A stretch of DNA of 64,000 bases from Flavobacterium phycosphaerae (GTDB taxonomy: Bacteria > Bacteroidota > Bacteroidia > Flavobacteriales > Flavobacteriaceae), in NCBI RefSeq assembly GCF_010119235.1, contig NZ_JAAATZ010000001.1, forward strand, positions 2,262,501 to 2,326,500. Reading direction: 5' to 3'. The notes beneath the pieces are model-generated. The model was not told where the DNA came from. It worked only from the letters and a program-made list of their open reading frames with translations, and searched no databases. Position 1 is the first letter of the stretch. Each line of letters opens with the position of its first letter. A program made the position numbers and the translations under genes. Below are positions 7,491-18,200 of this stretch, one piece after another.

Positions 7491-8526
7491 CAATACTGAA
7501 GCTCTTGATTTGGAAGACGAATTATTCGAACACCACCGCTTTGTTTCTCCTAAAGGACAATCGTTGTTGCGTGTGGATAAATTCCTGATGCAGCTAATAG
7601 AAAACGCTACTCGAAATAAAATTCAGAAAGCGGCAGAGGATGGTAATATTTGGGTTAATGATATTCCCGTAAAATCCAATTACCGTGTAAAGCCGTTTGA
7701 TGTAGTGCGTGTGATGCTGACTCATCCGCCCTTTGAAAATCATATTATTCCCGAAGACATCCCACTGGATATCGTTTATGAAGACGATGCCTTGTTGGTT
7801 ATCAATAAACCGGCAGGTTTAGTAGTGCATCCGGGTCATGGTAATTATACCGGAACTTTGGTTAATGCCTTGGCTTTTCATTTTGATAATTTACCGATGA
7901 ATTCAAGCGAAAGACCCGGTTTGGTGCATCGTATTGATAAAAACACTACCGGACTTTTAGTAGTGGCCAAAACCGAAGCGGCTATGACTCATTTGGCCAA
8001 ACAGTTTGAAGACAAAACTTCTGAGCGCGAATATATAGCGTTGGTTTGGGGAAATGTAAAAGAAGATGAAGGAACGATAGAAGGTAATATTGCCCGCCAT
8101 GTGAAAGACCGCATGCAAATGGCTGTTTTTCCGGAAGGCGATCATGGCAAGCATGCCGTAACGCATTATAAGGTATTAGAACGTTTTGGGTATGTTACTT
8201 TGGTTTCCTGCCAATTGGAAACCGGTAGAACGCATCAAATTCGTGTGCATATGAAATACATTGGACATACTTTGTTCAACGATGCGCGTTACGGAGGCGA
8301 TTTGATTTTGAAAGGAACTACGTTTACCAAATACAAACAATTTATCGATAATTGTTTTAAAACTTTGCCAAGACAAGCCCTACATGCTAAAACATTGGGC
8401 TTTGAACATCCGACTACTAAAGAGTTTATGCGTTTTGATACCGAGCTGCCGCAAGACATGCAGGAGTGTATTGAAAAATGGCGTAACTATGCTAAGTCGC
8501 ATACCGAAGTCAATGAAGAAGAGTAA
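7483..8526 (+). CDS. RluA-family pseudouridine synthase (RluD-like)
   Basis: Isomerises uridine to pseudouridine in RNA; RluD-like enzymes act on 23S rRNA helix 69. 347 residues from the ATG at 7483, which overlaps the previous stop; the longer frame start at 7429 lies within the PASTA gene. An N-terminal S4 RNA-binding domain (LLRVDKFLMQL...NIWVNDIPVKSNYRVKPFD) precedes the catalytic domain with RPGLVHRIDKNTTGLLVVAKT, where the Asp of HRID is the nucleophile, and GRTHQIRVHMKYIGHTLFND. Exact target sites are not determinable. The unit ends in a hairpin terminator shared with lgt. Confidence 0.93.
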   Translation: MNNNTEALDLEDELFEHHRFVSPKGQSLLRVDKFLMQLIENATRNKIQKAAEDGNIWVNDIPVKSNYRVKPFDVVRVMLTHPPFENHIIPEDIPLDIVYEDDALLVINKPAGLVVHPGHGNYTGTLVNALAFHFDNLPMNSSERPGLVHRIDKNTTGLLVVAKTEAAMTHLAKQFEDKTSEREYIALVWGNVKEDEGTIEGNIARHVKDRMQMAVFPEGDHGKHAVTHYKVLERFGYVTLVSCQLETGRTHQIRVHMKYIGHTLFNDARYGGDLILKGTTFTKYKQFIDNCFKTLPRQALHAKTLGFEHPTTKEFMRFDTELPQDMQECIEKWRNYAKSHTEVNEEE

Positions 8527-8529
8527 TAA

Positions 8530-8555
8530 AAAAGTCCCGAATTATCGGGACTTTT
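8530..8555 (+). terminator. Bidirectional terminator between convergent rlu gene and lgt
   Basis: AAAAGTCCCGA, loop ATTA, TCGGGACTTTT: a perfect 11-bp stem with T-runs on both strands, between two convergent stops. Confidence 0.9.
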
Positions 8556-8561
8556 TGTTTT

Positions 8562-9476
8562 TTAAATATCGTCTTCTACCGGTCTTTCGGCTACAAATAA
8601 ATAGTAGACACCGATGAGAATAAATGGGATGCTAAGCCATTGTCCTGTGGTTAATAAACCAAAGGTGTCTTCAATACCTCCCTGACTTTCTTTGACATAT
8701 TCGACTACAAATCGCACAGACCATAATAAAATTAAGAAATACCCAAAAATCAAACCGTGTTTTTGTTTGGCATTGGTTCTCCAGTATAAGAAAAACAAAG
8801 TCAGGAATACAAAGACATATAAAATGGCTTCATACAACTGAGCCGGGTGTTTAGCCGGTACTTTTTCTAAAAGCGCAGCATATTGCGGATTGGTGGCTAT
8901 AGCTTTATAAGCTTCATTGACATCTGAAATTTTGGTGGCATTTACAGCCGCATTTGGGGTATAATAGTCTCTGATAAATTTTATCCCAAAAGCAGAGTCA
9001 GTTACTTTACCCACAATTTCAGAATTGAAAAAATTCCCAATTCGGACAAAGATGGCACCGCAGGAAACCGGAATCACTACGCGGTCAAGCACCCACAGCA
9101 TAGGTCTGTGAATTACTTTTTTGCTGTAAAAATACATGGCAATGATGATGGCAATAGCGGCCCCATGACTTGCTAATCCTCGGAAACCGGTAAATTCGAA
9201 TCCGTTTTCAAATTTAAAAGGCAACAAGATTTCGGAAAGATGGTTGCGAAAATATTCCCAATCATAGAAAAACACATGACCCAAACGGGCACCAAGCAGT
9301 GTGGCTACCACTGTCCAGATAAAAAGAGTATCAAGTTTGTCAATGGGAATGTTTTCTTTGTCATAAATACGTTTCATAATGTACCAGCCTAAGGCAAAAG
9401 CCACTACGAACATTAAACTGTAATAACGAATGGTAAAAAAGCCGATATTAATTCCTTCTGAGGGATTCCAAATCAT
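8562..9476 (-). CDS. lgt: Prolipoprotein diacylglyceryl transferase
   Basis: Adds diacylglycerol to the lipobox cysteine of prelipoproteins at the inner membrane. It is 304 residues with about seven TM helices; family motifs are GLASHGAAIAI (HG region) and VRIGNFFNSEIVG, the Lgt signature with its essential Arg and Asn. The central insert between the signature and AQLYEAILY (KISDVNEAYKAIAT...) is typical of Bacteroidota Lgt. It is last in the folE-cysS-yidD-lgt series. Numerous lipoproteins in this window would be its substrates. Confidence 0.96.
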   Translation of the reverse strand: MIWNPSEGINIGFFTIRYYSLMFVVAFALGWYIMKRIYDKENIPIDKLDTLFIWTVVATLLGARLGHVFFYDWEYFRNHLSEILLPFKFENGFEFTGFRGLASHGAAIAIIIAMYFYSKKVIHRPMLWVLDRVVIPVSCGAIFVRIGNFFNSEIVGKVTDSAFGIKFIRDYYTPNAAVNATKISDVNEAYKAIATNPQYAALLEKVPAKHPAQLYEAILYVFVFLTLFFLYWRTNAKQKHGLIFGYFLILLWSVRFVVEYVKESQGGIEDTFGLLTTGQWLSIPFILIGVYYLFVAERPVEDDI

Positions 9477-9542
9477 GATTATGGGGTTTTAACAATTTCA
9501 AATTTATAAATATAAAACGTAAAAACAGAAAAGCATTAGCTT

Positions 9543-9788
9543 TTATTTATGACTGCATTTTTTTTCGGGTACGGGATCGTAACCACTTTTTCCCCAGGGA
9601 TGACAGCTCAAAATACGTTTGATACCAAGATAAGTGCCATAGAAAAGACCATGGATTTTGAGGGCTTCGGCAAAATAAGAAGAGCAGGTGGGTTCAAAAC
9701 GGCAAGTAGCCGGAGTGAAAGGGGAAATGGCCAGCTGGTAAAACCGAATTAAGAAAAGGAAAGGTGCAATAACAATTTTCTTTAGCAT
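9543..9788 (-). CDS. yidD: Membrane protein insertion efficiency factor YidD
   Basis: 81 residues. An amphipathic N-terminal helix ([17 protein letters not shown]) precedes the family signature [15 protein letters not shown] and the C-terminal [15 protein letters not shown]. YidD assists YidC-dependent membrane insertion. Here it sits 20 bases downstream of cysS rather than in the rpmH-rnpA-yidC cluster, as is common in Bacteroidota. Confidence 0.95.
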   Translation of the reverse strand: MLKKIVIAPFLFLIRFYQLAISPFTPATCRFEPTCSSYFAEALKIHGLFYGTYLGIKRILSCHPWGKSGYDPVPEKKCSHK

Positions 9789-9808
9789 AATTCTAAAATC
9801 GTTACGGT

Positions 9809-11289
9809 TTATTGTATGCTAAAGGTAGTGCCTTCTTTTCCGTCTTTTAACTGAATGCCGAGTGCTGATAATTGGTCTCTGATTTGGTCTGACAAGGCAA
9901 AGTTTTTATTGGCACGAGCTTCCAATCGCATGTCGATTAGCATTTCAACCACACCTTCCAATTTATCCGAATTGTTGGCCGCTGTCTTTTCATCTTTGAT
10001 TCCGATAACGTCAAACGTAAAGGTGTTCAAGGTATCCGCCAGTGTTTTTAAATCTTCGGCGGTCAGGGTTTCTTTGCCGTCTTTAACCAAATTCACCACT
10101 TTGATTCCTTCAAATAAATTAGCAATCAAAATAGGTGTATTGAAATCATCATTCATGGCATCATAACAACTCTGTTTCCATGTTGTAATGTCTACCGTTG
10201 AAGCAGCACTTGGTTGCAATTCTTTTAAAATAGCTAAGCCTTCCATCAATCGGTTGAATCCTTTTTCAGAAGCAATAATTCCATCGTTGGTGAAGTCTAA
10301 AATGCTGCGGTAATGCGCCTGCATCATAAAAAATCGAGCCACATTGGCCGAGAAGGCTTTACTCAAAAACGGACTTCCGCCATTGTATATTTCGTCCGGC
10401 AATATATTGTTTCCGGTTGACTTCGACATTTTTTTGCCATTTAGCGTCAACATATTAGCGTGCATCCAATAGTTCACAGGGCTGTGACCGGTACAAGCTT
10501 CATTTTGAGCAATTTCACATTCGTGGTGCGGGAATTTCAAATCCATTCCGCCACCATGTATGTCAAAAGTTTCACCAAGGTATTTGGTGCTCATGGCAGT
10601 ACACTCTAAATGCCAACCCGGAAAGCCAACTCCCAAGGCGAAGGCCAACGCATGATGTGTTCCGGTTCTGCTTTTTTCCAAAGAGCAAAGTCCTGAGGGT
10701 TTTTCTTGTCGCTTTGTCCGTCAGTATCTCGGGTATTGGCCAACATTTCGTCAATGTTACGACCGCTTAATTTTCCGTAATGGTTAGTTTCGTTGAATTT
10801 GACCACATCAAAATAAACTGAACCATTGGTTTCATAAGCAAACCCTTTTTCAATAATCTGACTTACGATTTCAATTTGTTCAATGATATGACCGGTTGCC
10901 GTAGGTTCAATGCTTGGCGGTAAAAAATTGAATTGTTTTAATACATCGTGAAAATCAACGGTATAGCGTTGCACGATTTCCATTGGCTCTAACTGTTCTA
11001 CTCTGGCTTTTTTGGCAATTTTATCTTCCCCGTCATCCACATCGTCCACGATATGACCTACATCGGTAATGTTACGCACATAACGCACTTTGTAACCCAA
11101 ATGCAAAAAATACCTGAAAATCATATCAAACGACATAAAAGTACGCACGTTTCCTAGGTGTACATTGCTGTAGACCGTTGGTCCGCAAACATACATGCCT
11201 ACATTGCCATCGTGTATGGGTTTGAAAAGTTCTTTATCTCCTGAAAGAGAATTGTATATTTTGAGGGTATGGTTTTTATAAAGTTGCAT
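9809..11289 (-). CDS. cysS: Cysteinyl-tRNA synthetase (one-base frameshift)
   Basis: Charges tRNA-Cys. The coding sequence is split near 10632-10634: the upstream part runs through [19 protein letters not shown] and the downstream part resumes [15 protein letters not shown]. Adding one G on the coding strand (CCC to CCCC on the plus strand) restores [13 protein letters not shown] exactly as in the family, giving 493 residues. The HIGH-type motif VHLGNVRT, the zinc ligands (C in YVCGPTVY, C in ECTAMS, H in HHECEIAQ) and KMSKSTGN are all present. Because the gene is expected to be essential, an assembly error is likelier than a pseudogene. A dispersed repeat copy lies between it and folE. Confidence 0.93.
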
Positions 11290-11296
11290 TTTGTTA

Positions 11297-11367
11297 GGAG
11301 CTATTTCCGGCTTTCCGCTCTATCTTTTTCTTTGACAAGAAAAAGGATGCCGCTGCTATCCGGGCTA
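11297..11367 (-). repeat. Dispersed repeat family, copy 1
   Basis: Starts immediately after the folE stop when read on the minus strand: TAGCCCGGATAGCAGC..., an internal CTTTTTCTT/AAGAAAAAG hairpin, then GAGCGGAAAGCCGGAAA and TAGCTCC. It shares ends with 41112-41185, 56145-56197 and 21887-21939. Confidence 0.7.
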
Positions 11368-12039
11368 TTAAAAATTGGTGTCTAATCGAATGTAATCTAA
11401 AAATTCTCTACGGGTTTGTTCGTCTTTAAATTTGCCGCCAAATTCAGAAGTTACCGTACTGCTTTCAATGTCGCGAATCCCACGTGAATTGACGCACAAA
11501 TGTTTGGCATCAATCACACAAGCCACGTCATCGGTTCCTAAAACTTTTTGTAATTCCTGTACAATTTGCATCGTTAAACGCTCTTGTACTTGAGGTCTTT
11601 TGGCAAAATAATCTACAATTCGGTTCATTTTCGAAAGGCCGACTACTGTTCCGTTTGAAATATAAGCTACGTGAGCGCGACCCACTATCGGAAGTAAATG
11701 ATGTTCGCAAGTAGAGTAGAGGGTGATGTTTTTTTCTACCAGCATTTCACCATATTTATAATTATTTTGAAATGTTGAAGAGCTTGGTTTTTTATTAGGA
11801 TTTAATCCGCCAAAAATCTCTTTCACAAACATTTTGGCCACGCGATTCGGAGTTCCTTTGATACTATCATCGGTCAAATCCATTCCTAATGTTCTCAATA
11901 TATTTTCGACATCTTTTTTAATCGAATTTATTTTTTCTTCGTCGCTACTGTCAAAAGCATCTTTTCGTACAGGATTTTGGGCACTGGTCGCTATATGGTT
12001 ATTACCTAATTCGTCCTGAAAATCTTCGTTATTTATCAT
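11368..12039 (-). CDS. folE: GTP cyclohydrolase I, copy 1
   Basis: Converts GTP to 7,8-dihydroneopterin triphosphate, the first step of folate (and other pterin) synthesis. 223 residues from the ATG at 12039; the longer frame to 12081 would run through the promoter element at 12079. Zinc ligands are STCEHHLLP (Cys, His) and HLCVNSRG (Cys), with GLSKMNRIVDYFAKRPQVQERL around the active site. The first ~50 residues are poorly conserved. A second complete copy of the same length is at 38478-39149. It heads the folE-cysS-yidD-lgt series. Confidence 0.94.
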   Translation of the reverse strand: MINNEDFQDELGNNHIATSAQNPVRKDAFDSSDEEKINSIKKDVENILRTLGMDLTDDSIKGTPNRVAKMFVKEIFGGLNPNKKPSSSTFQNNYKYGEMLVEKNITLYSTCEHHLLPIVGRAHVAYISNGTVVGLSKMNRIVDYFAKRPQVQERLTMQIVQELQKVLGTDDVACVIDAKHLCVNSRGIRDIESSTVTSEFGGKFKDEQTRREFLDYIRLDTNF

Positions 12040-12078
12040 TAAAATAAAAGAGTTAATTGGGGTTTTTGAATAAGAAAG

Positions 12079-12086
12079 CAAAGATA
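12079..12086 (-). promoter_or_regulatory. -7 promoter element of folE copy 1
   Basis: TATCTTTG on the minus strand, 40-47 bases upstream of the ATG at 12039; it excludes the ATG at 12081 as the start. Confidence 0.6.
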
Positions 12087-12201
12087 AATAATAATATTTA
12101 AACTCAATCCGGAAGTGTTAATATTTGAAAATATTTAAATTTTTAAGTTAATTATCTCTTAAAAAAGTGTAAATTTCGCTCCAAAAAAAAGCAAATAAAT
12201 T

Positions 12202-15200
12202 ATGAAAAAGAGTTACTTTTTAAATTTTTCATTAAATAAACTAAATTTAGCTGTAATTTTTGTAACGTTCCTCGCGGTGTTTCTTGTACCCACTACAGGG
12301 ATGTCTCAACAACAAAAAAATGCAACTAATAAAACCAACGCAAAAGGAATTAATCAAGCTGCTCTCCCGGGTACGTTTGAAAGTTTAGGCAATACCATGT
12401 CAAGACAGTCAAGTTCAAACGGACCAAGTTTGAATAGTACTCTTGCCGGAGCATTGTCTGAAATTTATAGTGTAACCGGGCAGTATACACTTTCTGCTGA
12501 CGGTATTGGTTCGTCCTCATCTGCAATGGCGATAAGGGTAAATAAGCCTAATGCCGGAGCCACTGTGCTAAAAGCAATTTTAATGTCTTCTGCCACTGCT
12601 ACAACTGTTCCTGACGGTTGTGTAACATTGTCAGGGTCTCCAATAAATTGGAATGGTTCAGCAACAAACGCTAGCAGCACAACTTTTAATAACTATTGGG
12701 CTGATGTAACTAGTCTAGTTGCTGCTCAAATCAATGCTTTTCCAGCCGGAATTTCAACATTGAATATTACAGAGTGTAGCTCGTCCGGTATTGAAGGAGA
12801 AGCACTTTTAGTTGTTTTTAATGATGCTACTGCTACTGAAAAGACCATAATAATAATGTTTGGGGCTTCAACACCCTCCGGAGATAATTTTTCGCTTACA
12901 CTTGCTCAACCTATAGACCCGGCGGCTCCCGGAGCATTGTTGAATATGGGATTGGGAATTGGTTTCAGTTATCAGAATGGTGGAGGAAGTCAAACGTCAC
13001 AAGTATCGGTTAATTCACAAATGCTATCCAGTTCAGCCGGTGGAGAAGATGATGGAGAATCTGCCAATGGAGGTTTGATAACTGTTGGAGGAATTGGTGA
13101 TACCAATACAAATCCGGCAAATCCTAATGCCGGACCAACCGATCAATATACGGATGATGAAGTGTATTCCATTTTGCCGTTCATTACTAATACCACCACC
13201 AGTTTGAATATCAATACGGTTAATCCTTCAGGAGATGATAATATTTTCTTGGCTTATTTTACCTTGTCAGGTTCAGCTATTGTGGGTGAAGGTATTTTAT
13301 TGTCACAAACTACTACTTCAGGGAATGTAGGAACCAGTCATACAGTTACAGCTGTTGTTAAAGATACTAACGGATTACCGATAGTAAATACAGCTGTTAC
13401 CTTTACTATCACTTCCGGACCAAATGCCGGGCTTGCGCCTTTTACCGTTACAACGGATGCCAACGGGCAAGCAACTTTTACTTACACAGGGACTGCAGGC
13501 GTAGGTATTGATACTATTGTGGCTTGCTTTACGGATAGTCTAAGTCAAGTAACTTGTTCTAATATACTTTCGTTTCAATGGGTTATTTCAGCATTAGTGC
13601 CAACTATTGTATGCCCGGCAAACGTTACGGTTACTGCTACAGCAGGTTTATGTGGTGCTAATGTTTCTTATGCGGCGGCAGTAGCTTCGGGAAGTCCGAC
13701 TCCTACTGTAACCTATTCACAAGCGTCGGGTAGTTTCTTCCCGGTAGGGTCAACCACCGTTACTGCTACGGCAACTAATAGTAATGGCTCAGCCTCTTGT
13801 CAGTTTATAGTGCAAGTTAATGATACTGAAAATCCTGTAATAACTGCTTTGAATATTACTAGATGTTATGAAGCAGATAGTTTTGGTTGTGCCATTGCTT
13901 TGGGAGTAACTGCTACGGATAATTGTGGCATCGCCTCGCTTACCAGTAATGCCCCGGCTTGTTTTCCAGTAGGAACTACTACTGTAACATGGACAGCTAC
14001 TGATGTGAACGGAAATGTATCGACTGCAACTCAAACGGTAGTCAGATATAATCCACTTCAATTAACCATTGCGGCAACACCAAACCCAATTTGTTTGAAT
14101 GGTATTAGCACGCTGAAAGCTATTGCGAATACTTTCAGTACTACTTCGGCAGTACCATTAGATCCTATGGTGGGGGCTACAACAGTTATTAATAGCGCAA
14201 GCGATAATACGCCTACAACCTCTACTAATCTTGGGTTTACCTTTGATTTTGGAGGCATCAGTTATACCTCTTGTTTTATTTCTCCTGATGGATGGTTACT
14301 TTTAGGAGGCACTACGGCTAATGGCCAACCGGTCAATGTTACTACCAGTGCACAAAACACACCTAAGCTCTATCCTTATTGGGATGATTTAGCTACAGGA
14401 ACAACCGGTAGTGTGAAGACGTTAGTTACCGGTACAGCACCAAACCGTATTTTTATAGTGGAATGGAATGTTACTATTCCCAAAAATACTGCTGCTCCGG
14501 CTAATTCAACTTTCCAAATGTGGCTCTATGAAGGAACTAATGTGGTAGAGTATCACTATGGTACTATGGGAGCACAAACTTCCAATAGTATTTCTGCCGG
14601 ATATACCGTAAATGCAACAAACTACAGTAGTATTAATTTTGCTACTAATTCGGCCAGTACCACTACACCTTACGATACTAATAATACGGTGCCTGCTTCA
14701 GGAACAACGTTCACCTATACGCCATTGACTTCACTTATTTGGTCTCCAACTACAAATTTATTTACAGATGCAACAGCAACTACACCTTATACAGGCGATT
14801 CAAGAGATGTGGTTTATGCTACAAACGTACCACTTACCGGTGCAACTTATACCGTAACGGGTACTAATGCTGTAGGATGTAATGCTACAAGCAATGTTAC
14901 TGTAAATGTTTCTGTTCCAACGGCATCGATGTCGGGTAACCAAACAATATGTCCAGGCAATACGGCTACTTTTTCTATAACAGCAACTCCTAACTCTTTA
15001 GTAACTATTACAGCTACCGGTGAGCCGGTTCCTTATACAGTTAACGTTGGTCCTACAGGAGTTTATTTGTTTACCACTCCACCTTTAAATAGTACCACTG
15101 TTTATGAAATTACCAAAGTAAGAGGATTTTTCACCTTTTGTGAATCAACTATTACAGGACAAATAGTAACTATAACTGTTGTGCCTAACGGATGTGCAAC

Positions 15201-18200
15201 AGTAGAGCCAGTACCGGCACCAGATAATTTACCGGTTGATACTACTTTTTGTACCACTGGAGAGTGTAGAACATTAATGGCTAATATTTCGCCTATACCT
15301 TCAACTACTGATTATGCAGTTACCAGTATTCCTTTTTGTCCTCAGGCTTCATTTGATGATCCAACGTTTACCAGGTTCCCGGTAGGTGCGGATGATGTTT
15401 ATTCTCTTCCCTTTACTTTACCATTTGATTTTTGTTTTTATGGAACAAATTACAATAATGTTCAAATTGGAGACAATGGAGTAATAAGTTTTGGGACCAA
15501 TTATCCTGCAACTCCTGCCACATCGAATTCATGGCAACAGACCGTCACTACATTTGCGAACCCAAATTTTCCTGGAGCTACTTACGCAGATAATCCTTTC
15601 CGAAATAAGATTTGTGGTGTTTATCAAGATACAAATACCTTGATAAATCCCCCGTTACCTCAGTTACCTACTGATAAAAGTGTTAATTACAAATTAATAG
15701 GAACTTACCCTTGTAGAAAATTAGTAGTAAATTTTGATAATTTAGCTCAGTTTAGTTGTGGCTATGGTTCTGGCTCACAAACTTCACAAATTGTTTTGTA
15801 TGAAGTATCTAATATTATTGAAGTTTATGTACAAGATAGGACTCCTTGTAATGGTTGGAATTCAGGAAGAGGAGTTATTGGAATAAAAGGAGGAGGAGCC
15901 AATCCACCATTTAAAGTTGCTCCTAACAGAGATGTTGGTAACTGGACGGCACATCAGGAAGCTTGGCGTTTTACACCAACTGGACCTAATGTACCTGTAG
16001 TTGTAAAATGGTTCGAAGGGACAACACCTATTGCATCAAATCCTGATGGTAGTGTAACAGTATGCCCTACAGCGGATACCACTTATACATTACAAGCTAA
16101 TTATACTGTTTGTGGGGTTCCTCAAACAGCAACGCAAGACTTTAATATGTATGTGCATCCTGATTCCACAGGAGAACCTATCGATATGGCAGGATGTTTT
16201 CCAAGCTGTTTTGATTTAACATTGAATGACGCCGAAATATTAGGAACTTTAGATCCTAATGATTATGAAATTAATTATTACACTTCAGCTGTTAATGCTG
16301 AAGCCGGTATTAATCCAATCACTCCTGCTACTAATTTTTGCCCTCCGGGACCTGGGGTTTATGATATATATGTAGGTATTGAATTAGCCGCTTTTAATTG
16401 TAAAATTGTTAAGCACTTTACAGTTACCGTGGGTGTTTCTTCAACCGCTACTATTTCCGGAACAACCACAGTTTGTGAAGGGGAGTCTGCTGCAATAACC
16501 TTTACCGGTGCTGATGGTTTAGCTCCTTACACCTTCGATTATCTTGATTATAATGGCGTGTTACAGTCTATAGCTTCACCTAGTACGTCTGATAGTGTAA
16601 CGGTTAATGTTCCTACGGGAACTTTTGGAACTTATACTTATACTTTGGTGGGTGTAGGAAGTGCTCTGGGATGTTATCAAAATCAAACAGGTTCCGCCAC
16701 AGTTACAGTGAATAAAATGCCAACAGCTACTATAGCCGGTGATATTACTCAATGTGAAAGTGATCCTGCTGCTACAGTAACTTTTACCGGTGCAAATGGA
16801 GATGTTCCTTATTTATTTACCTATCTCGACCCTGACGGAATACAACAGACTATTCCTTCTTCAGGAGTTGGTAATACAGCAACGATTACTGTTCCTACAG
16901 CCGCAGGCACCTATGTTTATACATTAGTGAGCGTTGCGAGTTCATCAACACCTGCTTGTTCGCAAAACCAATCGGGTACTGCTACTGTAATAATTAATCC
17001 GTTACCAACGGCCACAATATCAGGAACTTCTTCAATTTGTTTGAATACTACGCCAGATCCTCAAATTACTTTTACAGGAGCTGATGGTGTTTCACCTTAT
17101 ACATTTACCTATTTAGATAGTAATAATGTTTCACAAACTATATCAACGCTTGCCGGTAATGATACTGTTACACTAGTTGTTCCCGCTTCTGCTGTTGGTA
17201 CTTATACTTATACATTAGTAAGTGTAGAAGATTCCAGTGCAACAACTTGTTCTCAAAATCAATCTGGATCAGCAACTATAACTGTTACAGCAAGACCTAC
17301 AATCACCACACCAACCCCTTATGTAGTTTGTGATGATAATCAAGATGGCATTTACTGTTTATTTGATTTAACAACTAAGGATGCAGAAATTGCTACTGGT
17401 CCTGTTGTTATTGAATACTATACGACCTTAGCCGATGCAGAGTCAGGAACAGCCACACCACTTACGAGTCCTTATTGTAATACTACGGCAAATGCTCAAA
17501 CTTTATATGTTAAAGTTTATTTTTCAGGTTTCCCGGATTGTTATACAACTACCACATTACAACTAGTTGTAAATGTGCCTCCAATTCCAAATCCTGTTAT
17601 TGCGGATTATGTATTGTGTGATTACACAACTTCTGGCGATAACGTAGAGCAGTTTGTGCTTCACAGTAAAGATTTAGAGATTGCTAATGGACAGAGTGGC
17701 GTAGTGGTAAGTTATTATCTTACTCAGGCCGATGCGTTAAGTCAAACGAGTCCGCTACCTAATTTATATACATCAGGCACGCAACAAATATGGATTAACA
17801 TCCGTTATACGGCTACGGGTTGTAATGCGGTTAGTTCGTTTAATCTGATTGTGAATCCACTGCCGATTGCTGCGACACCACCAACGCTTTATGTATGTAG
17901 CAATGGAGCTACCAATCAGGCGTTATTTGATTTAACACTAAATGAAGGTAATGTTAATGCTACAGGCTTAGTGACCTTTACTTATTATACTACTTTGGCC
18001 AATGCTCAAAATGAAGTGAGCGCTATTGGTTCGCCGGCCAATTATTTAGGAACCGACAACCAAACGATTTACATTAGAGTAGAAAATACAGCCACGGGTT
18101 GTTATGTTACCACTACTCAATTGTTACGTGTTACCCAGGGTCCTGTGGCCAATACACCACCGGCATTACAACTGTGTGATCCGAACAATGACGGTATTGT

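Noticed and set aside
8562..9476. Long opposite-strand frames over lgt, uvrA, parC and others as overlapping genes
   Set aside because: They mirror the codon pattern of the real genes, lack ribosome-binding context and show no family motifs.
10606..11289. cysS as a genuine pseudogene or two separate genes
   Set aside because: Both halves join in a perfectly conserved motif after adding one base, and eight other genes show the same error type.
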